Below are positions 55,601-64,000 of a stretch of 64,000 nucleotides of DNA, one piece after another. This DNA comes from Acanthaster planci (lineage: Eukaryota > Echinodermata > Asteroidea > Valvatida > Acanthasteridae), in contig NW_019091407.1 in assembly GCF_001949145.1 (NCBI RefSeq), positions 1,536,175-1,600,174 of the forward strand. The letters are read 5' to 3'. The notes beneath the pieces are model-generated. The model did no database searches and was not told the DNA's origin. It was given only the letters and a program-made list of their open reading frames with translations. Every line of letters starts with the position of its first letter. Position 1 is the stretch's first letter. Both the position numbers and the translations under genes were made by a program.

Positions 55601-58600
55601 ATTTGTCTTGCCAGGCCAATGGAATAATAGCCAAAATTATAATTATTCGCCAGTTGGCAAGAATGGCAAACGGCAGCTGGAACTCTGCAGTGAACATGTA
55701 CGTGCACATGTACATGTTCAGTAGGTATTGGTACTGCACATGTACGTATTGGTTGTACATGTTCTGTATAGTTACAGGATCAGACTACAGGAAAATCAGG
55801 TTTGTAAGGTTTGTAATGAATAAAGCAATGTGTAACTTTGTTGCATTTGTTGGCCAAGAAATTAAATGGGCAAATACCCCCAAATAATCAAAGCTTGAAC
55901 AAACACAACAGTACAGGTAGACTCAACTGGGATGTGGCCAAAATATTTCTAATTTTAATATTCAAATTCTGTATTTAGCGGACTTTTTTGAGAGGCTTTT
56001 AATTGGAAGCAGAACTATTTTTTCCTCGGCCTTACCATACATACATGTACATGTGTTACTAAGCACTGAGCTTTGCCTGTTTGTTGGTTGCATGTTTGCC
56101 CAACTTCTTACAGTGAACTGCTAGCAAGTAGCAACCACTTAATTGGATTAATAAGCCAGACACCAATTACATACACTGTACATACATGTACTGTACATGA
56201 AGGGTCATAATTAACTTCTATCTATTGGTGACCCTCAGGGACAGTGGGAAGTGTACTGCATGCACTGGCCCTGGTGAAATTTGGTGGCCTGGGTTAAGTA
56301 CATGTGTATGTAATGAAATCAATCAAGCCCACCACACATGGCCATTTGCAGCCAGCCTAGCAGGATTTGCACTTTTTGAGGCCAAAAAACTACATATACA
56401 TGTAGTTCTGCTTCTAGTTATGCGACTGATCCCAAATTTTCGGAGCGACTAAACCTTTACATCGGTCAGTTTGAAAAACACAGTAAAAAAAAAAATCTTT
56501 CTTCTCTTCACAAAACACCTCTCAACAAATTTTTTTCACATCTAAACGCTTGTAGTTTTTGTTTGCCTGCATAGATTTGAAACATATGGAAAGAAAGTTC
56601 CGTTATTTTCACAAGTTCCCTTCTTTCACTATTGCGGTGGGGAAAATGCGCATGCAGCTTCACTGCTTCTCGCCACACCACTGCCAAAGAAGGTGTGATG
56701 ATAATGCGGCAGTTCATGCATTCCTGTCAAAATACTGTTGTACAGTTCACAGTACTCACACGCAACACTAAAGCTGCTCATCCAAAAAAAAAAAGACACA
56801 TTTCTACAAGTTAACTCCTTGAACTTGATCTGTTGTCTATATATGCATGTTTTGTGTTCACAAATTTAATTCGAGGTTGTATTGCTTGTTCATGTACTTA
56901 ACAATTGGCCTGATGCAGACTCGACACGACATGACCTGTAAAGGTTTCAATGGTGTCCATGGGAGATAAGGTTAAATTGACATTGTTTGAAAATGATAAA
57001 CCGCCAACATATCAGTACTCGGGGTTATATATGCGTGACCGTACAATGAACAGAATGTCGTGGGTATGTGGCACATGAGCCCAGGGCAATGACAGCCGCT
57101 CATCCTGTGGAATTATACCGTGAACTTGAAAGTGTTGTGCCGGTGATTTGCAACATGAGTCATAAAATGTGATGAAAGTTTTGAAAATATGGCAATGTTC
57201 CTTAGATGACCACTGTCCTTCAGGGCCATCATTTTTGGAGAATGCAGTTTTGACCCTAAGGTTTGAAAAGCATTGATACCGTCTGGTACGAGTATTTATC
57301 CCACCACAACTAAACCATGCACAATGATGCAGAACGGTAGTGCTGAACACCCGACTATATGTGGCTCATAAGTGTAACACATGTACATGCACATAATGTA
57401 TGTATGGTATGCACATGCTTGTGGGAACGTGCCCGCAGTCAGCTCTCCAGTTCTGCACATGCATTAACGGATGTACATGTACAGTATGTGCATAAAAAAA
57501 ACATAACGACTTCACTCATTGCATCTAGCCATCTTGTTCATGAAAAAAGAAAATCAAATTTGAGAATAAGTAGCACAAAAATCTTGTGTTGTTTCCCACA
57601 CTAACCAAGTTGTTCTCCACACAAGTCGAATTGAGAAGGGAAATTTATCATTTTTTGTTATTTATTTTATAATTTATATATTTACTAAAACATCAAATTC
57701 TCACGGTAAAAGACCGAATTGTACCACACATATAAAAACTTTTTAAAAGACAACAGAATTATTAATTAGAAAGATACCAGTAGTTATACATGTACATCGA
57801 TACAAAAATTATGTTAAAAATTTTGCACCCAATTCTGTGGACAGCTACATGTAGGTGTATCAATATTACATGTGTGACACGTGCATTTGCAACACTCAAA
57901 TGACACTGGTTCGGGGGTAGGGGAAAGGCATGTGTCAATTGCTGTAATGGATTTTAGCATTGAGCCAAACAGTGTGTGGTACATGTACGTACACGTACAT
58001 GTAGTGGTCCACACTGAGCAAGGTGTTAACAGTAAAAATTATCTAAACTTGAAAAATATTCACTGAAGATTTGTTCAAACCAAACCACAAACTAGTACCT
58101 ACAAAGGACAGACTAGTGGAACATTACATGTACATGTATAGTGTACTTCTTCACGTGTAAAACTTTCGAGCACATGTACATTAACTTTCAAGTCATTATC
58201 AAGACTTCCAGTCCTACATGTACATGTAAGTAAACATATTGAATTATGGATACAAACAGTGGAACCTTTGACCCCTTTGCGCCGGGACGCAGATTGAGCC
58301 ACCGTAAAAATTGAGATTCTCAGCCCGCTTTTCAGCTATTGCTCTCGGCCCACGCTTGAGCAAACACGGTGAAAGAAGGCAGACCCTGGCTCTTGTATAT
58401 ATGGTAATTGGTCTTTGTGCGTAGCCCAGAAATGAAAAGACCGAATTTGCATCATAATCACCAGCTTCACAATAGTCCCCACTTTGAAAAGAGGCAACGG
58501 GAAAGTGGAAACTTGAGTAGAGCTGGCCACATAATTTGTACTAATACTTACGTATACAGGTACATTTACAATGTACCGGGCGGCGGTACCGTACATGTTC

Positions 58601-61600
58601 TCAGAAGTTGTTAAGTCAGTAGTGTAGTACTATTGTTTTTAAAGTTTGATACACATTTTGCGAACTTACATGTAACCACCTTAACCCATAGCTGAATGTA
58701 ACATCTAGAGTACACAATGAACATGGTACATATACCGGAACATTGCAGAACACAATATTCTAGAAACTTGAAAAATTTGCCAGCCAATAAACCCCTGTCC
58801 ATACTGTACATATGTACATGTTTCATGTCAAGAGTATTCTGACACAGTATTTTACCCTGCAAAAAGATGATCGCCCCTAAAACCCCAGCTGAAAGTAAAT
58901 TGTGAAGAGAACCCTACTACTATCACAATTGTAGTACATGGTACATGTACATGTACATTAATACACGTATGTGTACATACACATTCCACAGTTTGTACCC
59001 TTTACACCTGCCATACAAGAATATAAGTGAGAATGAGACTGCTGCAAGGGAGTTTTCATCTGTCATACGTATAATGATTTAGAAGGAAACAAATGCCCTG
59101 CATACACGTACAAGTGTCTACAATCACAGTTTGTAAATTATCCAATTTCAAGGGGTTTCAAAGCTGAGAGAGTTTGTGGGGTTCAATTATTCATGTGAGA
59201 CATTTTAGGTTGAAATTTATACGGAACATGACAACTGAATAGAATTATATATAACAGGTTTTTTGCCCTTACCCAACGTATATTAATAAGCACTGTATGC
59301 TCAGTGCTTGTCCGAGAGCTTGCGAAAAACTTTACAAGCTTACTCGGGTGGGACTCAAACCCACGACCTCCTGCTTACTAGTGTAGATGTCTTAACCATT
59401 CGACCACCGAGCTTGCCAGGGTCGGCTGGCCGGTCCGAGTCAAATGAAGCAGCGGGTACCGCAAACTATTTTCAAGATGTATTTCTTTGCGTTGGGGAGA
59501 TGTTAATTATATATAACGGGTTTTTGCCCTTACCCAACGTATATTAATAAGCACTGTATGCTCTGTGCTTGTCCGGGAGCTTGTGAAAAAACCTTACAAG
59601 CTTACTCGGGTGGGATTCGAACCCACGACCTCCTGCTTACTTGTGCAGATGTCTTAACCACTCGACCACCGAGCTTGCCAGGGTCGGGTGGCCGTTCCAA
59701 GTCAAGATGTATTGTATGTAAAAAAAAAATCTTGAAAAACTGAATAGAATGTTTTTTTCTGAAGCCTCACTGATGGATTGTTACATGTAGATCAAATTGT
59801 AGTTTCAGCCCAGACAGTCAGTGGTGGCTGTATTGAATGTTCCAGTTCCGTTCAGACCCAATATAAATCAATACTGATAAGTCTTAGTCTTAGACTGTAC
59901 ATACATGTACACTGTACACCAACTGTACATGTACATTTGTGTGGGCAACGTCATTTCTTATTCTCACAAGGGAGATTTTAAAAGAGGGAACTTGTGGACA
60001 AGGCTAATACTGTATTGATTTTCCTTGACAGTCTATAGCCTGGGAGTTGTCATTAAATTCTTCCTTTGCATGTACCGGTGTAAGAGGAGTTTAGGTTGAC
60101 ACACACAAAAACTTTCCATAAAGCTTCCATCTTTGTGTTTGGGGCTTGGATTCCTACCCAGATAATGGGGAAATTCTTGATGAAATTTTGTCGTATTTCT
60201 GTAGGCCGGTATTTATGTGTAAGATATTCCTCTATAAAGCTTAAGATTGCAGTGCATTACCTGAACCTAGACATTTGGGGCATGGAAGGTACTGTACAGT
60301 ACCAGCTGGAATGAGTACATATGTACATGTACATATACATGTACATTATAATCAAGGTCAGGTTGTCCAAAAAAAAAAATCAACGACAAACATACATGTA
60401 CAATTCAAGGATTAAACACAATGCATGGATGAAAAACAATATTTTATAATTTTTTTCCCTGGGATAGCCTCAAAAGCCAATTACACTGTACCTTACATGT
60501 ACTTTGCCCATTTTAGTTCCATAAAATTGTTGATATACTTGTACTTTCTTTATCAGTCATTTTCACTGATGGTAAAAGTTCTCACTTTGCCATTGTTGGA
60601 GTTTGCATAGATTCGAATGGATACCATACATGTTCACCTGTACTTATGTTTGAAAATGTTACAATATGGCTGTTTGACTCAAGCAGAAGTGTCAACTGTC
60701 ACACATCTGTCAATTGTTACACGTTCATTGTATGCATCCTAAAATGCATTATTGTCACCTTGTGCAACTTACATACATGTACACCACAGTACGCGTAGAA
60801 AAGTTCATGTTGACCTTTACCATGTACATACCGGTACATGTACACAACTACACATGTATCGGTACATGTATGGTACTTACAACTTACATGTACATGTACA
60901 AGCATATTCAGGAAATTAATCCATTTCTATCAGTTAAAGTTTATGAATCAGTTCAAACTGTCATCACTTTTGATCATACCGGTAACATTTTCCTAAGATT
61001 TGTTCATACATGTGTGCAATGCATATCCTTATTAAATGTAACAAATCATTGAACTTATGGTTTTTGTGAGAGTGAGCATAAAAGGTCCATTTAAAAAATA
61101 TACTAAACAAGGGCTTGCCTGATAAAAACAAAATCTACATCTACATGTACATGTACCGTATCTTGTCTGAAATTAATTAGGGCCAGGCTTCACAAACAAA
61201 ATTAACTTGAGTTTTTCTCCAGTGATCTTTCAATGCACTGAAGTGTGTACATTTGTCCGTATGCTTTATATTGTAGAAGAAGCGTGATGAAGAGAAACCG
61301 CCACCAATCAAAGCGCGCAACACTTGGGACAGCGTGGAGGAGACAACAGACATGGCCCCCCAGGACCGGCGCCGCCCGTTCAGCCTACAGATAGCACCCA
61401 CAGATGCATCCCCAGACACCAGTAAGTTCCCATCCATCAATGTACATGTACATGTAGACAATTCACAATAATAATGTGCAGCTAAGCGGTTACCATGGAG
61501 GGACTCTACATGTACCTCTCCAGCAATGCTTCATGCTGAAGTATACATGTAGGTACGTGTATCATCACATGTTGCCATATCAGCATCCTGATTGCCTGAT

Positions 61601-64000
61601 CTTATCTCTCCTAGACTACGGAATGGCCGGCTCTTATCGTCAAATCCATCTTGATAAACTGAAGAGGCAGTCATTGGCTGCCTACCCGGGCTCACGAGGG
61701 AGCCCTCATGATGACCAGCAAGGGAGCTTGAGTGCACCAGCCACTGAGAGAGGTAAGCTTATTTTTCCTGTGCAATCTCCACTCAGAGAGGACAATAATG
61801 GCTAGACATCAGGCATTTACATTATTTGTTTGATACACTCACATGTCATCTCATCTGATCTTAATAACTGACGCACAAAACGCTAATGATGTCTGAGCTC
61901 CTTCTACACATTTATCTAATTTCACCCCCTGTTAACTATTAAATTGGCTTAATGTGGATGGAGCGAAGTTTCAGTATATTAAGTGGATACTTCAAGTCAC
62001 TGACAGAAATTGAAATTGGCAGACAAACACACAGAAATTCCCCAAGCCTGATGTGTATGTTTTTGTTAAGTGGCATTGTGCTGGAGTCGAGAACCTGCAG
62101 GGAGGACTTGTTTCGACACAAAGCCATAAAACGAAAAAGAATGTCACGGCTGATAAAGATCTTGCTTGCCAGTTGTCATCGGAGCGTGGGTGATACAGCA
62201 TTCATAAGCAGGCTGCATCCATTTATCTGTTGTTCACATTGTACATGTACAGAACACTTCCTCTTAAGGTTGCTCTTAAACGTGTTAAGAGTCCCAGGAC
62301 CTGATACAGACTGTAAACAGCATTTTCTCCATGCCTTTATTGCATGCAGTCTTCCCATTCTGCTGCAGTCTACAAGTTAACCTTGAGAATGTGTTAGAAT
62401 ATGTTTCTTGGCCATTTGAATGAATCTGGTTCGGCATTTAACCCACAAGTTAATTCTTGTACATGGTTTAATCATGGCAGGGCAAGTGGTAAAGAGGACT
62501 AAAAGTGTTCTCAACATTATTTTTCCCAGACAAAAAAAAAAAAATTAAATGGCTGGTTTAAATAGCTGGTTTTCAGATTTCTGAGCTACTAAGTTAATAT
62601 GGTACAGGTACGTGTAACTGTTAATATCACTGACCTTTAATATTGATAAGACTGATTAATATTGATTAACCTTGACAAGATGCTTAAATGCACTGGTCTG
62701 TGGTCTATAAACTTATATTTTAAATATTACGTTTTTTAAGAATAACATACATGTACATGTATACTGTATGAAGCCCATACTTTTTCTCTGCACTGCTCGG
62801 CTCCCAGATTGGAGTCCCTGGCGCATCAAGGAGGACAGCAAGCCTGAGGACGACAACCATTTTGGTAAATGGCTCAGACAAAGCTACTGATTCTCTTGCC
62901 TGAGTGTGAAGTGTGGATTCATAACTCTACTAAACCACATACATGTACACAACACTCCCTTGTCCCCATCCCTTCCACTGCACGTCATTGTCATGGTCAA
63001 ATTTTCTTTTGAAACCTAAAACTTTCAGAGTCATATTATGCATCAGATTACCGACTGGTGTCGGGTTGTTTGCATTGTGGGTAATTCCAGAAATTAGGGG
63101 TCCATTTTTTTTAGTGTCCCTGTCACATCTGACATATGATTTTGTAAGTTCAGACACGTCAGAACACAGTTTCTAATTTTCAAGAGTGATGAATTAATGC
63201 AAATTACCAACACGTACATATACCAGTACCTAACAAAAAGTAATAGTTTGAAATCAATTCCAGTGATTTCCACATCAAATAACAAAAGTCAGATATAACA
63301 GGGACACAAAAATGTCACACTTTTAGACCCCTAATTCCTGGAATTACCCATGTACATGTACTGTCACTTTAACAGTTGTTCCATTATGAAGTTTTCACCT
63401 GTATCTTGGAGCCAGCAGAGAGATTGGGAAATAAAATGATCAGATTTTGTAAAAGCAGATTTACATTTTCATGATATATAACAACAAACTATTTGCAGTT
63501 GACTCTCATAACAAAGTTGCAGGGACCAGACAAATTACAGTACTTTGTTATAAACAGGAATTTGTTACGTATACAGGTACATTTACAATGTACCAGTACC
63601 GTACATGTACGTGTTCTCAGAAGTTGTTAAGTCAGTAGTGTAGTACTATTGTTTTTAAAGTTTGATACACATTTTGCGAACTTACATGTACATGTAACCA
63701 CCTGAACCCATACCTGAATGTAACATCTAGAGTACACAATGAACATGGTACATGTACCGGAGCATTGTAGAGCACAATATTCTAGAAGCTGGAAAAATTT
63801 GCCAGCCAATAAACCCCTGTCCATACTGTACATATGTACATGTTTCATGTCAAAAGTATTCTGACACAGTATTTTACCCTGCAAAAAGATGATCGTCCCT
63901 AAAACCCCAGCTGAAAATAAATTGTGCAACAAATAATGGTTAATTAATGCTCGTCTCCTGTCCGCTGTGCGCAGCATCCATGATTGGGCAGTGGTCAGAG
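47632..64000 (+). CDS. TOGARAM1: TOGARAM1 (crescerin) orthologue, gene span with 5 exons, 3' end off the right edge
   Basis: TOG-array protein that binds tubulin and acts in cilia. In vertebrates it works with ARMC9 and is linked to Joubert syndrome (established knowledge). Exon 1 codes 665 residues holding TOG1 and TOG2. Four smaller exons then code the low-complexity linker expected between TOG2 and TOG3. Phases are consistent throughout: 0, 1, 1, 1. TOG3 and TOG4 must lie to the right of the window. Key peptides parallel human TOGARAM1 in order. The other candidate, TOGARAM2, is less likely because TOG1 is well developed and the sequence just after TOG2 (SAGRGRGKLPWEEE) matches TOGARAM1's SAGKGKNKLPWENE. 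The neighbour WDR27 is divergent across a 9.7-kb gap. Confidence 0.93.
49930..50664. repeat. large imperfect palindrome, arms 300-350 bp
   Basis: The left arm (49,930-50,276) and right arm (50,364-50,664) are inverted copies throughout, with an 87-bp spacer. Pairs include AGAAAATCAGCA, GTACTCTCAAT, ACACAGCTCCT, TTCCTTATTGTTT, CATTAAAATGGTG and ACATTTTGGCTGTTT. The left arm is longer because it carries extra ATACATGTA insertions. No open frame of note. Foldback or MITE-like transposon. Confidence 0.9.
51873..53128. mobile_element. pogo/Tigger-like DNA transposon remnant
   Basis: Left end TA|CAGTTGACTCTCGTTAAT and, on the other strand, right end TA|CAGTCGACTCTCAGTAAT, with a TA on each side as target duplication. 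CAGT...GACTCTCGTTAATACGA termini are characteristic of pogo/Tigger elements. 1,256 bp; no intact transposase frame found. The short frames within show no catalytic motif that I recognise. Confidence 0.78.
53473..53486. promoter_or_regulatory. RFX X-box-like site
   Basis: GTAACCATGGAAAC is a near-perfect RFX X-box (GTNRCC, two-base spacer, RGYAAC with one mismatch). RFX factors control ciliary genes, and TOGARAM1 is a ciliary gene. It is however in intron 1, about 5.8 kb downstream of the start codon, so its role is inferred. Confidence 0.45.
55020..55560 (-). repeat. dispersed repeat family R2, copy 2 (inverted)
   Basis: On the minus strand this aligns with 32,880-33,245. Shared blocks include GCATCACGCATGCTTACCAC, GTTGGCCAGTTTGCCGTCGT and GCTGCACTGGTTCCC. 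It has about 100 extra bases in the middle relative to copy 1. Confidence 0.8.
56440..56900 (+). repeat. dispersed repeat family R2, copy 3
   Basis: Aligns with 32,740-33,110: CACAAAACACCTCTCAACAA, then CCGTTATTTTCACAAGTTCC and GTTGTCTATATATGCATG. More diverged toward the right end. Confidence 0.75.
57600..57780. other. AT-rich intron stretch
   Basis: Markedly AT-rich stretch (for example around 57,645-57,690) in intron 1 of TOGARAM1. No coding or structural signal seen. Confidence 0.5.
58549..58904 (+). repeat. ~360-bp direct duplication, copy A
   Basis: Nearly identical (about 93-95 percent by eye) to 63,564-63,926. Shared segments include AAGTTGTTAAGTCAGTAGTG and ATTTGCCAGCCAATAAACCC. 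The copy has a small insertion, GGGCGGCGG, near 58,578 and lacks some CATGTA units of copy B. Confidence 0.9.
59242..59443 (-). mobile_element. tRNA-derived SINE, copy 1
   Basis: On the minus strand it has a degenerate RNA polymerase III box A (TGGTCGAATGG, 59,396-59,406) and box B (GGTTTGAGTCC, 59,351-59,361), followed by a non-tRNA tail ending TTATATATAATT. Nearly the same as copy 2, 262 bp away in the same orientation. Confidence 0.8.
59504..59705 (-). mobile_element. tRNA-derived SINE, copy 2
   Basis: On the minus strand box A is TGGTCGAGTGG (59,658-59,668) and box B is GGTTCGAATCC (59,613-59,623), both matching the consensus. The head resembles a Leu or Ser-type tRNA (GCTCGGTGGTCGAGTGGTTA). 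It lacks a clean acceptor stem, so it is a SINE head rather than a functional tRNA gene. Confidence 0.83.
61277..61421 (+). CDS. TOGARAM1: TOGARAM1 exon 2
   Basis: After an 11.65-kb intron. Acceptor ATATTGTAG|AAGAAG, donor CACCA|GTAAGT, phase 0 to 1. Codes KKRDEEKPPPIKARNTWDSV then EETTDMAPQDRRRPFSLQIA, a charged, Pro-rich linker without a fold. Assignment rests on phase, splice sites, GC-rich codon use against AT-rich surroundings, and position. Confidence 0.8.
61615..61752 (+). CDS. TOGARAM1: TOGARAM1 exon 3
   Basis: Acceptor TCTCTCCTAG|ACTACG, donor GAGAG|GTAAGC, phase 1 to 1. Codes YGMAGSYRQIHLDKLKRQSL then AAYPGSRGSPHDDQQGSLSA, ending PATER. Low-complexity linker. Confidence 0.8.
61753..62807. 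other. intron 3 of TOGARAM1
   Basis: 1.05 kb. A 142-codon open frame at 61,952-62,380 has no recognised domain and no supporting splice context; nothing else seen. Confidence 0.55.
62808..62864 (+). CDS. TOGARAM1: TOGARAM1 exon 4 (57 bp)
   Basis: Acceptor GGCTCCCAG|ATTGGA, donor TTTTG|GTAAAT, phase 1 to 1. Codes DWSPWRIKEDSKPEDDNHF. Short and without family-specific match that I can recall, but splice sites, phase and codon character agree. Confidence 0.7.
63078..63350. mobile_element. MITE-like element with TGGGTAATTCCAG termini
   Basis: Left end TGGGTAATTCCAGAAATTAG (63,078 on) and its inverted copy at 63,331-63,350. Similarity runs inward about 55 bp and includes GTGTCCCTGT and ATCTGA. 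273 bp, non-coding, no clear target duplication. Confidence 0.8.
63564..63926 (+). repeat. ~360-bp direct duplication, copy B
   Basis: Partner of 58,549-58,904. Contains extra CATGTA units (ACTTACATGTACATGTAACC against ACTTACATGTAACC in copy A). Confidence 0.9.
63975..64000 (+). CDS. TOGARAM1: TOGARAM1 exon 5 (start only)
   Basis: Pyrimidine-rich acceptor CTCCTGTCCGCTGTGCGCAG followed by an open frame in the right phase (1): ASMIGQWSE up to the window end. Only 26 bases are visible, so this is a prediction from acceptor quality and phase. Confidence 0.55.

Larger units (their letters stand above)
49627..61276. other. intron 1 of TOGARAM1
   Basis: 11.65 kb. Holds a large palindrome (49,930-50,664), a pogo-like element (51,873-53,128), an RFX-like X-box (53,473-53,486), R2 repeat copies (55,020-55,560 and 56,440-56,900), duplication copy A (58,549-58,904), two tRNA-derived SINE copies (59,242-59,705) and very many ACATGTAC tracts. 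No coding frame is supported. Confidence 0.75.
62865..63974. other. intron 4 of TOGARAM1
   Basis: 1.1 kb, almost wholly repeats: a foldback element (63,078-63,350), a pogo-type end CAGTTGACTCTCATAACAAA at about 63,496, and duplication copy B (63,564-63,926), which ends about 50 bp before exon 5. Confidence 0.7.

Noticed and set aside
57012-57350. 112-codon minus-strand frame in TOGARAM1 intron 1
   Set aside because: No recognisable domain, no splice context, and no supporting repeat or promoter signal.
59603-59675. tRNA-Leu/Ser-like sequence with good box A and box B on the minus strand
   Set aside because: The acceptor stem and variable arm do not form a clean tRNA, and a second copy with the same long tail lies beside it. 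It is better read as a SINE head than a functional tRNA gene.
61952-62380. 142-codon open frame in TOGARAM1 intron 3
   Set aside because: No domain recognised, no splice sites consistent with the neighbouring exons, and phase continuity is already satisfied by exons 3 and 4.

Overview
This is a piece of an animal nuclear genome. It has spliced genes with long introns, GT-AG junctions and many degenerate transposable elements. No operons, prokaryotic genes or CRISPR arrays are seen. The abundance of ACATGTAC-type tracts, DIRS-type retrotransposon remains and a tRNA-derived SINE suggest a marine invertebrate, perhaps a deuterostome such as a sea star, hemichordate or amphioxus. This is a low-confidence inference, and the sequence alone does not fix the species.

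Two genes are recognised, arranged head to head. The first is an orthologue of WDR27, a WD40-repeat protein. It occupies the minus strand from about 37,931 leftwards and runs off the left edge. I traced 19 coding exons (about 790 codons) by matching conserved peptides, splice sites and exon phases. Every junction is phase-consistent except exon 16 to 17, which is flagged. The last WD repeats of the protein are missing beyond position 1. The second gene is an orthologue of TOGARAM1 (crescerin/FAM179B), a tubulin-binding TOG-array protein of cilia. It starts at 47,632 on the plus strand with one large exon coding two TOG domains. It continues through four further exons, the last cut by the right edge, so the C-terminal TOG domains lie outside the window. 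The genes are separated by about 9.7 kb without a recognisable gene. A GTCACGTGAC E-box and a YY1-like site lie shortly upstream of TOGARAM1.

The rest is intron and intergenic DNA packed with decayed mobile elements. These include a DIRS-like element with inverted termini (33,731-35,981) carrying a nested solo LTR with a 5-bp target duplication; pogo/Tigger-like elements (28,914-29,469 and 51,873-53,128); a tandem pair of tRNA-derived SINEs (59,242-59,705); and at least nine foldback or MITE-like inverted-repeat structures. The largest foldbacks are at 49,930-50,664 and 44,371-45,133, and one encloses the assembly gap at 18,384-18,517. There are also several dispersed repeats and a 360-bp direct duplication inside TOGARAM1. 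The richness in foldback DNA is the most distinctive feature. I did not find a novel enzymatic or defence system.
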